64,000 nt of DNA. Source: Aureimonas sp. AU12 (GTDB lineage: Bacteria; Pseudomonadota; Alphaproteobacteria; Rhizobiales; Rhizobiaceae). Below the pieces are notes generated by a model. That model was given only the letters and a program-made list of their open reading frames with translations. It was not told the origin of the DNA and did no database searches. Positions 46,149-54,894 of the stretch are shown one piece after another. The stretch spans positions 1 through 64,000 of the forward strand of contig NZ_BBWH01000015.1 of assembly GCF_001463705.1 (NCBI RefSeq), read 5' to 3'. Both the position numbers and the translations under genes were made by a program. Within the stretch, counting starts at the first letter, position 1; each line of letters starts with the position of its first letter.

Positions 46149-47465
46149 ATGGGCCGCGCCGCCGCTCCCACCTTCCCGATGCCCGGCGCGGCCTCGCTTT
46201 GGGCCGAGACGGCGCTGCCGCTGGACGGCGCCGGACCGCTGATCGGCGACGCAGAGGCGGACGTGGTGATCGTCGGCGCCGGCTATACCGGTCTCTCTGC
46301 AGCCCGGCGCTTCGCGGAGCGGGGCTTGCGACCGATCGTGATCGATGCCAGCACGGTCGGCTGGGGGGCGAGCGGGCGCAATGGCGGCGTCGTCTCCACC
46401 AAGTACCGCGTGTCGATGCCGGCGGTGGCGCGCTCGCACGGGCTGGAGACGGCGCGGCGCATGTACCGCATCGGCCACGAGGCGGTGGACGCGGTGGAGG
46501 AGACGGTGGAGACCCTCGCCATCGAGGGCGCCGACCTTCAGATCTGCGGCAACCTTCGCTGCGCCCATAATGGCGTGGCGCTCGCTGCGCTGACCGCCGA
46601 GGCCGCCGTCATGCGCGACAGCTTCGGCGACACCGCGATCCGCATCCTGGATGCCACTGACACCGCCGCCGAAACGGGATCGCGCGATTTCGTCGGCGGC
46701 GTGCTGACGCCCCATTCCGGGCTGATCCATCCGCTGAACTACGCCCGCGGCATGGCGCGGGCGCTTCTCGCGCGCGGCGTCGCCGTCCACGGGCAGACCC
46801 CGGCGCTGCGGCTGCGCCCCGAGGGTGCGGGCGTCGTGGTGGAGACCCCGACCGGGCGCATCCGCGCGCCGCGCGTCGTCCTGGCGACGAACGGCTATTC
46901 CGACCTGACGCTGGCGACGCAGGGCGTTCGCCGCACGCTCATCCCCTTCCGCAGCGCCATGGTGGCGAGCGAACCCCTGCTCCCCGCGGTCCGCGCCACG
47001 CTGATGCGCGAACGCCGCTCCTACAGCGAGACGCGGCGGATGATGCGCTGGTTTCGCCCGCACGGCGACCGGATGATCTTCGGCGGGCGCGGCGCCTTCG
47101 GCAAGTCCGACAGCGGCGCGGCCTTCGCCGCGCTGGAGCGGGCGCTGCGCCAGCTCTTTCCCCAGCTCGAGGGCGCCGCGATCACCCATCGCTGGTCCGG
47201 CCTCGTGGCGATGACGCTGGCGAGCGTGCCCCATGTCGGGCGGCTCGACGAGCGCGTTTCCTATGCGCTGGGCTACAACGGCACCGGCATCGCCATGGCG
47301 ACGCTGATGGGCCGCCACGTCGCCGACGTCGCGCTCGGCGAGGCGCCCGATCTCGCGCTGATGAACGCGCCGACGCTGCGCACCGTGCCCTTCTACGCCG
47401 TCCGCGAGCCCGCCGTGCGGGTGGTCGCGGGCTGGTACCAGTTCCTCGACGCCGCCGGGCGCTGA
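46149..47465 (+). CDS. FAD-dependent amine/amino-acid oxidase (PuuB/DadA-like)
   Basis: 438-residue flavoprotein. The dinucleotide motif is VVIVGAGYTGLSAARRF (43-48 GAGYTG), followed by the family GWGASGRNGGVVSTKYR block. HPLNYARGMARALLARGV is present, and the C-terminus has VGRLDERVSYALGYNGTGIAMATLMGRHVADV. Proteins with this architecture oxidise gamma-glutamylputrescine, glycine derivatives or D-amino acids. The neighbouring Pot-type transporter and PuuR-like regulator favour an amine substrate. Confidence 0.88.
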   Translation: MGRAAAPTFPMPGAASLWAETALPLDGAGPLIGDAEADVVIVGAGYTGLSAARRFAERGLRPIVIDASTVGWGASGRNGGVVSTKYRVSMPAVARSHGLETARRMYRIGHEAVDAVEETVETLAIEGADLQICGNLRCAHNGVALAALTAEAAVMRDSFGDTAIRILDATDTAAETGSRDFVGGVLTPHSGLIHPLNYARGMARALLARGVAVHGQTPALRLRPEGAGVVVETPTGRIRAPRVVLATNGYSDLTLATQGVRRTLIPFRSAMVASEPLLPAVRATLMRERRSYSETRRMMRWFRPHGDRMIFGGRGAFGKSDSGAAFAALERALRQLFPQLEGAAITHRWSGLVAMTLASVPHVGRLDERVSYALGYNGTGIAMATLMGRHVADVALGEAPDLALMNAPTLRTVPFYAVREPAVRVVAGWYQFLDAAGR

Positions 47466-47531
47466 GGCGAGACGGCCGACCATCAACCCTCGCCGGGGCC
47501 CGTCCCCGCGCGCATCCCGGAGACCAAAGAA

Positions 47532-48578
47532 ATGCATCGAATCCATCGCATGCTCGCCCTCGGCTCCATGCTGGGCCTTGGCCTCGGCGGGGCGCTTCCG
47601 GCCTCGGCCGCCGGGCAGATCACCTTCGTCTCGCAGGGCGGCGCCTATCAGGAGGCCCAGACGAAGGCGATCCTCGATCCCGCCGCCAAGGAACTCGGCA
47701 TCACCATCAACCAGGACAGCGCCCCCGACGCCTGGCCGATGATCAAGACGCAGGGCGAGACGAAGCAGCCGATCTGGGACGTCGTCGACACGCCGCCGGC
47801 CAATTGCGTGCGCGGCGGCAAGGAGGGTCTGATCGAGACGCTCGACTTCTCGAAGATCCCGAACGCGGCCTCGATGCCGGCGGCCTACAAGACGCCCTAC
47901 TCCGTCGCCTACGAGTTCTATTCGAGCGTTCTGGCCTACAACAAGGCCACTCTGGGTGACAAGGTCCCGCAAAGCTGGGCCGACTTCTGGAACGTCGAGG
48001 CGTTTCCGGGCACCCGCGCGCTGCGCAACCATCCCCATGCGACGCTCGAGGCCGCGCTCATCGCCGACGGCGTGAAGCCCGCCGACCTCTACCCGCTCGA
48101 CGTCGAGCGCGCCTTCAGGAAGCTTGCCGAGATCAAGCCGTTCGTCACGGTCTGGTGGACCTCGGGCGGCCAGTCCGCGCAGCTTCTCCACGATGGCGAG
48201 GCCGACATGATCATGGCCTGGAACGGGCGCGTCAGCGCCGTGATGAAGGACAGCGACGACATCGGCTTCACCTTCAACGAAGGCCTGCTGCAGAGCACCC
48301 ATCTCTGCATCCTGAAGAACGCGCCGAACCTCGCCACCGCCACCACCTTCCTCAACGCCGCCATCTCGCCACCGCTGCAGGCCAACCTGCCGATGGAGAT
48401 CGACTACGGCCCGGGCAACCCCGCCGCCTTCGATGTCGGCACGATCCCGGCCGAGCGCGCCGCCGAACTGCCGAGCGCGCCCGCCAATGCCGCCAAGCAG
48501 GCGCTGCTGTCGGACGAATGGTGGGCTTCGCCCGAGGGCGTCGCCGCCGAGGCGCGCTGGCTGACCTTCATGCAGTAG
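47532..48578 (+). CDS. Spermidine/putrescine-type ABC transporter substrate-binding protein (PotD-like)
   Basis: 348-residue periplasmic binding protein. The signal peptide is residues 1-27 (cleavage near ASAA). The mature start is QITFVSQGGAYQEAQTKAIL. TQGETKQPIWDVVDTPPANC and the YSVAYEFYSSVLAYNK block follow, then KVPQSWADFWNVEAFPGTRAL and an ALPANAPN-like end. Family 1 extracellular binding proteins of this type bind polyamines or other small amines. A strong hairpin follows the stop before the permease genes. Confidence 0.9.
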   Translation: MHRIHRMLALGSMLGLGLGGALPASAAGQITFVSQGGAYQEAQTKAILDPAAKELGITINQDSAPDAWPMIKTQGETKQPIWDVVDTPPANCVRGGKEGLIETLDFSKIPNAASMPAAYKTPYSVAYEFYSSVLAYNKATLGDKVPQSWADFWNVEAFPGTRALRNHPHATLEAALIADGVKPADLYPLDVERAFRKLAEIKPFVTVWWTSGGQSAQLLHDGEADMIMAWNGRVSAVMKDSDDIGFTFNEGLLQSTHLCILKNAPNLATATTFLNAAISPPLQANLPMEIDYGPGNPAAFDVGTIPAERAAELPSAPANAAKQALLSDEWWASPEGVAAEARWLTFMQ

Positions 48579-48589
48579 ACGAGAAACCG

Positions 48590-48618
48590 GGGCGCCCGTG
48601 CGATCCGCGCGGGCGCCC
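48590..48618 (+). other. Intra-operon stem-loop after binding-protein gene
   Basis: 13-bp stem GGGCGCCCGTGCG/CGCGCGGGCGCCC (one U-G pair) with a 3-nt loop, 11 bp after the PotD-like stop and 43 bp before the permease start. No T run. Likely protects the upstream message rather than ending it. Confidence 0.65.
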
Positions 48619-48661
48619 TCTCGCCGATCCCCCGCCTTTTTCGTGCCCGAGGAGACCGCCC

Positions 48662-49534
48662 ATGCCGGCCGCCGACGCCACCCTCGCCCGGCGCTTCGAG
48701 CGACGCGAGCACCTGACGATGGCGCTTCTCGCCTCGCCGGCCTTCCTCGTGGTCTTCGTGCTGCTCGTGCTGCCGCTCGGCTGGCTCTTCGCCCAGTCCT
48801 TCCTCGACGAGACCGGCCTTTCGCTCGTCCACTACCGTCGGATCTTCACCGACCCCGTCTACTTCAACACGTTCTGGCTGACCTTCCGCATCGCCGGCAT
48901 CGTGACGCTGGCCACCATCCTCATCGGCTACCCCGTCGCCTATGCCGCGACGATGACGAGCGGGCGCACCCGTGCGCTCATCCTGGCGCTGGTGATCGTG
49001 CCGTTCTGGACGAGCGTCCTGGTACGCGCCTATGCCTGGCTGATCCTGCTGCAGCGCTCGGGGCTGGTGAACTCGACGCTGCGCGATCTCGGGCTGATCG
49101 ACCGGCCGCTGGCGCTCGTCCACAACGAGCTCGGCACGATCATCGCCACGATCCACATCCTCCTGCCCTTCATGATCCTGCCGCTGCAGGCGACGATGGC
49201 CAAGATCCCGCGCGACCTCATCACCGCCGGGGCGAGCCTCGGCGGCACGCCGTTCCACGTCTTCCGCCGGGTGTTCCTGCCGTTGTCGCTGCCGGGCCTG
49301 CTGGCGGGCTCGACGCTCGTCTTCGTCCTGTGCCTGGGCTTCTACATCACGCCCGAGCTGATGGGCGGCGGCAAGACGATCATGGTGTCCATGGTGGTCT
49401 CGCGCAACATCGAGCTCTACCAGGCCTGGGGCGCGGCGAGCGCCGTCAGCGTCGTGCTGCTGGCCATCGTCGCCGCGATCTTCTTCGCCGTCAGCCGCGT
49501 CCTTCCCCTCGATCGGGTTCTGTCCTCGTCATGA
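48662..49534 (+). CDS. Spermidine/putrescine-type ABC transporter permease (PotB-like)
   Basis: 290-residue inner-membrane permease with six helices. The first is around residues 20-40 (MALLASPAFLVVFVLLVLPL). VPFWTSVLVRAYAWLILLQR is the PotB hallmark. The EAA loop is RDLITAGASLGGTPFHVFRRVFLPLSLPG, and FYITPELMGGGKTIMVSMVV follows. It overlaps the next permease by ATGA. Confidence 0.92.
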   Translation: MPAADATLARRFERREHLTMALLASPAFLVVFVLLVLPLGWLFAQSFLDETGLSLVHYRRIFTDPVYFNTFWLTFRIAGIVTLATILIGYPVAYAATMTSGRTRALILALVIVPFWTSVLVRAYAWLILLQRSGLVNSTLRDLGLIDRPLALVHNELGTIIATIHILLPFMILPLQATMAKIPRDLITAGASLGGTPFHVFRRVFLPLSLPGLLAGSTLVFVLCLGFYITPELMGGGKTIMVSMVVSRNIELYQAWGAASAVSVVLLAIVAAIFFAVSRVLPLDRVLSSS

Positions 49535-50319
49535 CCTCCTCGATTGCCTCCCGTCTCGCGCTCGGTGCCGTCGTCGCCTTCGCGCTGCTCTTCCTCATCA
49601 TCCCCGTCCTCATCATCATCCCGATGTCCTTCTCGGACGCGCGCTTCCTGTCGTTTCCGCCCAAAGCCCTGTCGTTTCGCTGGTACGAGAGTTTCTTCGC
49701 CAGCGCCGCCTGGATGAGCGCGGCCCGCGTCAGCTTCACCGTGGGGCTCCTCGCCACCCTTCTCGCCACGCCGATCGGCGTCGCGGCGGCCTATGCGATC
49801 ACCCATTCGCCGCTGCGCATCATGCGGGTGCTGCGACTCATGCTGATGCTGCCCCTGATGATCCCGATCATCATCGTCGCCATCGGCGTCTTCCTCATCT
49901 ATGCGCAGACCGGGCTTCTCTCCTCCATTCCCGGCCTCGTCCTCGCCGACACGATGCTCGGCATTCCCTTCGTCGTCCTCGCCGTCACCGCCGGCCTGCA
50001 GAGCTTCGACCACTCGCAGGAGATGGTCGCCCGCTCGCTCGGCATGAACCGGTTCCGCGCCTTCATGAGCGTGACCCTGCCGCAGATCCGGCCGAGCGTC
50101 GTGTCGGGCGCGATCTTCGTGTTCATCTCCTCGATCGACGAGACGGTGGTGGCGCTCTTCATCTCCGGCGGCGAGACGCAGACGCTGACGAAGCGCATGT
50201 TCACGGCGCTGCGCGACGAGATCGACCCGACGATCGCGGCGATCTCGACCCTCCTGACGCTCACCTCCTTCGCGCTCATTCTCGCGGTCGGTGCTCTCCA
50301 GAAGCGGGCGCCCCGGTGA
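49531..50319 (+). CDS. Spermidine/putrescine-type ABC transporter permease (PotC-like)
   Basis: 262-residue inner-membrane permease with six helices. It shows VLIIIPMSFSDARFLSFPPKALSFRWY after helix 1. The EAA loop is QEMVARSLGMNRFRAFMSVTLPQIRPSVVSG, followed by ISSIDETVVALFISGGETQTLTKRMF, all typical of PotC. The start overlaps PotB by ATGA; the stop overlaps the GTG start of the GMC oxidoreductase. Confidence 0.92.
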   Translation: MTSSIASRLALGAVVAFALLFLIIPVLIIIPMSFSDARFLSFPPKALSFRWYESFFASAAWMSAARVSFTVGLLATLLATPIGVAAAYAITHSPLRIMRVLRLMLMLPLMIPIIIVAIGVFLIYAQTGLLSSIPGLVLADTMLGIPFVVLAVTAGLQSFDHSQEMVARSLGMNRFRAFMSVTLPQIRPSVVSGAIFVFISSIDETVVALFISGGETQTLTKRMFTALRDEIDPTIAAISTLLTLTSFALILAVGALQKRAPR

Positions 50320-52037
50320 GCGGCGAGCCGGTCGACTATCTCATCCTCGGCGGCGGCTCGGCGGGCTGCGTGCTCGCCGCGCGCCTGTCGGAAGACCCCA
50401 CGCTCCGCGTCGTCCTCGTCGAGGCCGGGCGCGACCTGACGCAAGCCTCGATGCCGCCGGCGATCCGCTCGCGCTATCCCGGCCGCGCCTATCTCGACAC
50501 CGCCAACATCTGGAGCCGCCTGACGGCGCGCATGGGCGCACCCGCCGGCAACCGCGACGAGCGCCAGCCGCGGCGCTACGAGCAGGCCCGCATCCTCGGC
50601 GGCGGCTCGGCGATCAACGCCCTCATGGCCAATCGCGGCGCGCCCGCCGACTACGACGAATGGGAAGCGCTCGGCGCCGCCGGCTGGGGCTGGACGGACT
50701 GCCTGCCCTTCTTCCGCAAGCTCGAAAGCGATCGCGACTTCGCCGGCCCGCTGCACGGAACCGACGGGCCGATCCTCGTGCGCCGCGCGCCCGAGGCGCG
50801 GCTCTCGCCCTTCGTGCGCGCGGCGCGGCTGGCGATCGAGACCGCCGGCCAGCCCAGGCGCACCGACCAGAACGGCGAGTGGGAGGACGGCACCTTTCCC
50901 GGCGCGATCGGCGCCAGCGATGCGGGCGAGCGCATCCCGACCTCGATCGCCTACCTGACGCCGCAGGTGCGCGCCCGCCCGAACCTCACCGTGCGCACCG
51001 GGCTTCTGGCCGAAGCGATCCTCTTCGACGGCCCCCGCGCCACCGGAGCGCGCCTGTCGCCGCTGGCGGGCGGGCCGGCGGAGACGATCCGGGCCCGCGA
51101 GATCGTCGTTTCCTCCGGCGCCATCCACACGCCCGCGCTGCTCCTGCGCTCCGGCATCGGCACGGGCGCCGCGCTCCAGACCCACGGCATCGCAGTGGTC
51201 GCGGACCGGCCGGGCGTCGGGCGCAACCTGATGGAGCATCCCTCGATCGCGGTCTCGGCCTTCCTCACCCGCAAGGGGCGCACGCCGCATCCCGACGAGC
51301 ATCACGAGCAGGCGGTCTGGCGATTTTCCTCGAAGCTGCCCGGCACCCCGCAGGGCGACATGCACGGCGCGATCCTGTCGCGCTCGGGCTGGCATTCGGT
51401 GGGCTACCGGCTCGGCACGATCTTCTTCTGGGTCAACAAGTCCTATTCGCGTGGCGAGCTGACCCTCGCCTCGCCCGATCCACGCGCCGAGCCGGACGTT
51501 GACTTCCGCATGCTGTCGGACCGGCGCGACCTCGACCGGCTGAAGCTCGCCCTGCGCCTCGGGGCCGGCGTGCTGCGCGACCCCGCGATGGCGACGGTCT
51601 GCGACGCCGCCTTTCCGACCAGTTACTCGCCGCGCGTCGCCAAGGTCGCCGTGCCCGGCCTTGCCAACGCCGCACAGCGCGGCGCGCTCAGCGCCCTTCT
51701 CGACATGGCCGGCCCGCTGCGCCCGACGCTCCTCCATGGCCTCGTGACGCGGGGCCTGACGCTCGACGGGCTTCTCGCCGACGACGAGGCGCTCACCCAA
51801 TTCGTGACCTCCTCGGTCGGCGGCACCTGGCACCCGTCGGGCACCTGCCGCATGGGCCGGACGGACGACCGGCTGGCGGTCACGGACCCGCAGGGGCGCG
51901 TCCACGGCGTCGAGGGGCTTCGCGTCTGTGACGCCTCCCTCATGCCCTCGATCCCCTGCGCCAACACCAACATCCCGACGATCATGATCGCCGAGCGCAT
52001 CGCCGACGCGATCCACAGCGAGGGGCGCGGGGCCTGA
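50316..52037 (+). CDS. GMC-family FAD oxidoreductase (choline dehydrogenase-like)
   Basis: 573-residue flavoprotein of the glucose-methanol-choline family. The N-terminal FAD motif is DYLILGGGSAGCVLAARLSEDP. The second GMC signature region is IVVSSGAIHTPALLLRSGIG. The catalytic His lies in SVGGTWHPSGTCRMG, with a second conserved polar residue in PCANTNIPTIMIAERIAD. It starts with GTG overlapping the PotC stop (GTGA), so it is the seventh gene of the amine operon. It would oxidise an alcohol group, for example of an amino-alcohol; the exact substrate is unknown. Confidence 0.9.
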   Translation: MSGEPVDYLILGGGSAGCVLAARLSEDPTLRVVLVEAGRDLTQASMPPAIRSRYPGRAYLDTANIWSRLTARMGAPAGNRDERQPRRYEQARILGGGSAINALMANRGAPADYDEWEALGAAGWGWTDCLPFFRKLESDRDFAGPLHGTDGPILVRRAPEARLSPFVRAARLAIETAGQPRRTDQNGEWEDGTFPGAIGASDAGERIPTSIAYLTPQVRARPNLTVRTGLLAEAILFDGPRATGARLSPLAGGPAETIRAREIVVSSGAIHTPALLLRSGIGTGAALQTHGIAVVADRPGVGRNLMEHPSIAVSAFLTRKGRTPHPDEHHEQAVWRFSSKLPGTPQGDMHGAILSRSGWHSVGYRLGTIFFWVNKSYSRGELTLASPDPRAEPDVDFRMLSDRRDLDRLKLALRLGAGVLRDPAMATVCDAAFPTSYSPRVAKVAVPGLANAAQRGALSALLDMAGPLRPTLLHGLVTRGLTLDGLLADDEALTQFVTSSVGGTWHPSGTCRMGRTDDRLAVTDPQGRVHGVEGLRVCDASLMPSIPCANTNIPTIMIAERIADAIHSEGRGA

Positions 52038-52046
52038 CCCTGCGGC

Positions 52047-52595
52047 TCAGAAAGTCGGCGGGGTGCAGGCGCTGACGACCTCGCAGGGCACCGGTCCGAC
52101 GCAGCGGAAGCGGTGCGGGCGGTGGCTCTCGAAGTAATAGGCGTCGCCCGGGCCGAGGATGCGGCGCTCGTCGTCGATCGTCACCTCCAGCCGCCCCGAC
52201 AGCACGAGGCCGCCCTCCTCGCCCTCGTGGACGAGCGGCACCTTTCCGGTGTCGGCACCCGGCTGGTAGCACTCCTTGAGGATCTGCAGGCTGCGCCCGA
52301 ACAGGCTCTCGCCGACCTGCCGGTAGGAGATGGCCCCCTTGCCGATCTCGACGAGTTCGTCGGCCCGGTAGAAGGCCTTCTTCGGCTTGGCCGGCTCGAA
52401 GGAGAAGAACTCGGCGAGGCCGATCGGGATGCCGTCGAGGATGCGCTTGAGGACGCCGACCGAAGGGTTGAGCGCATTCGACTCGATCAGCGAGATCGCC
52501 GAGTTGGTGACGCCCGCCCGCTTGGCGAGCTGGCGCTGCGAGAGCTTGTGCGCGCTGCGCAGGTATCGAAGGCGCTCGCCGATATCGAGGCTCAT
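52047..52595 (-). CDS. XRE-cupin transcriptional regulator (PuuR-like)
   Basis: 182-residue regulator. The XRE HTH (about 6-60) is GERLRYLRSAHKLSQRQLAKRAGVTNSAISLIE. The cupin domain (about 105-178) has GEEGGLVLSGRLEVTIDDERRILGPGDAYYF and ends SACTPPTF. Length, spacing and the terminal S-A-x-T-P-x-T-F are those of E. coli PuuR, the putrescine-responsive repressor. It converges with the GMC gene and is divergent from the aminotransferase across 148 bp, so it probably controls both directions. This is the best evidence that the cluster handles a putrescine-like amine. Confidence 0.9.
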   Translation of the reverse strand: MSLDIGERLRYLRSAHKLSQRQLAKRAGVTNSAISLIESNALNPSVGVLKRILDGIPIGLAEFFSFEPAKPKKAFYRADELVEIGKGAISYRQVGESLFGRSLQILKECYQPGADTGKVPLVHEGEEGGLVLSGRLEVTIDDERRILGPGDAYYFESHRPHRFRCVGPVPCEVVSACTPPTF

Positions 52596-52743
52596 GCGTA
52601 GGCCGTTTTCCCTGTTCTCGATTCGCAACATAGGGCTGGACGAACAAGCCAAGTCAATGACCTGGGCCGGCGAAGAAAAGGACTTGTCGGTTCCAAGAGA
52701 TCGGCGTCTCTCAGGGGTCGATGGCCCCCTTCGGAGATGCGCG

Positions 52744-54084
52744 ATGACGATCCATGCCAAGCCCAACCGCCCGAGCCTCGACAGCTACTGGATGCCGTTC
52801 ACCGCGAACCGGCAGTTCAAGGCGGCGCCGCGCATGCTCGTTTCGGCCGAGGGCATGACCTACACCGACATCGACGGCCACACCGTGATCGACGGGACGG
52901 CGGGGCTCTGGTGCGTCAATGCCGGCCACGGGCGCCGGCGCATCGCCGAGGCCGTCGAGCGCCAGCTGATGACGCTCGACTACGCCCCCTCCTTCCAGAT
53001 GGGCCATCCCATCGCCTTCGAGTTCGCCGAGCGCCTCGCCGCCATCGCGCCGGGTTCGGGCGACACGCGCCTCGACCGCGTGTTCTTCACCGGCTCGGGC
53101 TCGGAATCGGTGGACACCGCGCTGAAGATCGCAATCGCCTACCAGCGCGCCATCGGACAGGGCACCCGAACCCGCCTCATCGGGCGCGAGCGCGGCTATC
53201 ACGGCGTCGGCTTCGGCGGCATCTCGGTCGGCGGACTCGTCAACAACCGCCGCGTCTTCCCGCTGCTGCCGGGCGTCGATCACATCCGACACACGCACGA
53301 CCCCGTGCGTAATGCCTTCACCAGCGGCGGCCTGCCCGAGCACGGCGCGGAGCTCGCCGACGATCTCGAACGGCTCGTCGCCCTCCACGGCGCCGAGACG
53401 ATCGCGGCGGTCATCGTCGAGCCCGTGGCCGGCTCGACCGGCGTCCTCCTGCCGCCAAAGGGCTATCTCGAGCGCCTGCGCGCGATCGCCACGCGCCACG
53501 GCATCCTCCTCATCTTCGACGAGGTCATCTCGGGGTTCGGGCGCCTCGGCTCCTCCTTCGCCACCGATCATTTCGGCGTCGTGCCCGATCTCGCCTGCAC
53601 CGCGAAGGGCCTGACCAACGGCGTCGTGCCGATGGGCGCGGTGTTCGCCCGCCGCGCCGTCCACGACGCGCTGATGCACGGACCGGACGCGCAGATCGAG
53701 CTGTTCCACGGCTACACCTATTCCGGCCACCCGGTGGCCTGCGCGGCCGGTCTTGCGACGCTCGACATCTACGAGAGCGAGGGACTGCTGACGCGCGCCG
53801 CCACGCTCGAGGGCCACTGGACCGCGGCGATGCACGGCTTGCGCGCCGCGCCCCACGTCACCGACATCCGCACGATCGGCCTCGTCGCCGGCATCGAGCT
53901 CACCTCGCGCGAGGGGGCGGTCGGGGCGCGGGCCTACGAGGTCTTCACCGAGTGCCTGAAGCGCGGGCTGCTCATCCGCGTCACCGGCGATATCGTCGCC
54001 CTCTCGCCGCCGCTCATCGTCGAGCCCGCCGAGATCGACGTGATCGCTTCGATCCTCGGTGACGTCATCACCGCCTCGGCCTGA
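52744..54084 (+). CDS. Omega-amino acid:pyruvate aminotransferase (class III)
   Basis: 446-residue class III PLP aminotransferase. The N-terminal block SYWMPFTANRQFKAAPRMLV is typical of beta-alanine:pyruvate transaminases. Asp259 (LLIFDEVISGFGRLG) binds the PLP ring nitrogen, and Lys288 (ACTAKGLTNGVVPMG) forms the Schiff base. It uses an omega-amine or beta-alanine as donor and pyruvate as acceptor. Divergent from the PuuR-like gene, it would complete amine breakdown. The start at 52744 is preferred; upstream in-frame sequence is antisense to the regulator. Confidence 0.92.
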   Translation: MTIHAKPNRPSLDSYWMPFTANRQFKAAPRMLVSAEGMTYTDIDGHTVIDGTAGLWCVNAGHGRRRIAEAVERQLMTLDYAPSFQMGHPIAFEFAERLAAIAPGSGDTRLDRVFFTGSGSESVDTALKIAIAYQRAIGQGTRTRLIGRERGYHGVGFGGISVGGLVNNRRVFPLLPGVDHIRHTHDPVRNAFTSGGLPEHGAELADDLERLVALHGAETIAAVIVEPVAGSTGVLLPPKGYLERLRAIATRHGILLIFDEVISGFGRLGSSFATDHFGVVPDLACTAKGLTNGVVPMGAVFARRAVHDALMHGPDAQIELFHGYTYSGHPVACAAGLATLDIYESEGLLTRAATLEGHWTAAMHGLRAAPHVTDIRTIGLVAGIELTSREGAVGARAYEVFTECLKRGLLIRVTGDIVALSPPLIVEPAEIDVIASILGDVITASA

Positions 54085-54100
54085 CGACACGCCCGGCAGC

Positions 54101-54142
54101 GGCTCGTTCCTCGCCCACCCAAGCGCGAGCGCGGAACGAGCC
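54101..54142. terminator. Bidirectional terminator-like hairpin
   Basis: Perfect 10-bp arms GGCTCGTTCC/GGAACGAGCC with a 22-nt loop, in the 63-bp gap between the aminotransferase gene and the convergent unknown gene. No T run, but the symmetrical placement at two converging 3' ends supports a termination or transcript-end role. Confidence 0.55.
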
Positions 54143-54147
54143 TCCCG

Positions 54148-54819
54148 TCAGGAGGCGCGGATGGGCCGCGCGGCCGGTGGCAGCCGGCGGTCCTCGGCGA
54201 GGAGGTGTTCGCGCAGGGCCGTGCGGAAGCGCGCGGCGGTCGGGAAGTCCCAGACGGGATCGCCGCCTAGAAACAAGTCGAGGAAGGGAATGGCGACGTT
54301 GGGGTTCTCCGCGACGTTCTCGCGGAACGACTGCCAGCTTCGCAGGCTGACGGCTTCGGGCGTCAGCGCGATCCCTTCGAGCGACTGCTCCTGCAGCACG
54401 CGGTCGAGCACGGTGATGCAGAATTCGAAGTAGAAGACGCCCTCGGGCCAGAAATCGACGAGCGCATCCTCCGGTCGCCGGTGGCCGACGCGCGGGCGAT
54501 GGTTCGCGCCAAGGCGCACCGGACGGTTCCGGATCAGGCTGCCGAGCATCAGCCCGGCGGCGAAATGGCTGAAGTCGCGCCGGTCGCGGTCGGCGAACTC
54601 GCGCTGGGCATCGAAGGAGCGCGCCCATTCGAGGAAGGCCCGCGTCAGGTTGCGCGAGACCAGTTCGAGTTCGAGCCCGTAGCGCTCGTTGAACTGGCGC
54701 AGCGCGAACTCGACGGTGCGCGAGAAGTCGCTGAGACGACGGATCGAGCGCTTCATCTGCGGCGCCCCGCCCCCCGCGAGCGGCAGGCTCAGGTTCAGCT
54801 TGACCGCGCTGTCGCTCAT
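54148..54819 (-). CDS. Protein of unknown function, unknown pair member 2
   Basis: 223-residue soluble protein without signal peptide or membrane helix; I recognise no family. The N-terminus is MSDSAVKLNLSLPLAGGG. A charged helical region (KRSIRRLSDFSRTVEFALRQ) and an aromatic-rich centre (DALVDFWPEGVFYFEFCITV) follow. The Arg-rich stretch NRPVRLGANHRPRVGHRRPED could bind nucleic acid or phosphate. AAGGA lies 8 nt before the ATG at 54819. It follows the other unknown gene after 75 bp on the same strand. Composition is like that of its neighbours, so recent transfer is not suggested. Confidence 0.7.
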   Translation of the reverse strand: MSDSAVKLNLSLPLAGGGAPQMKRSIRRLSDFSRTVEFALRQFNERYGLELELVSRNLTRAFLEWARSFDAQREFADRDRRDFSHFAAGLMLGSLIRNRPVRLGANHRPRVGHRRPEDALVDFWPEGVFYFEFCITVLDRVLQEQSLEGIALTPEAVSLRSWQSFRENVAENPNVAIPFLDLFLGGDPVWDFPTAARFRTALREHLLAEDRRLPPAARPIRAS

Positions 54820-54894
54820 CGCATCGTCCTTCGTGTCAGGTCGCGGGGCGCGGGGTCGGCCTATCATTCGATGGCGCGCCACACCCCCAGTGTG

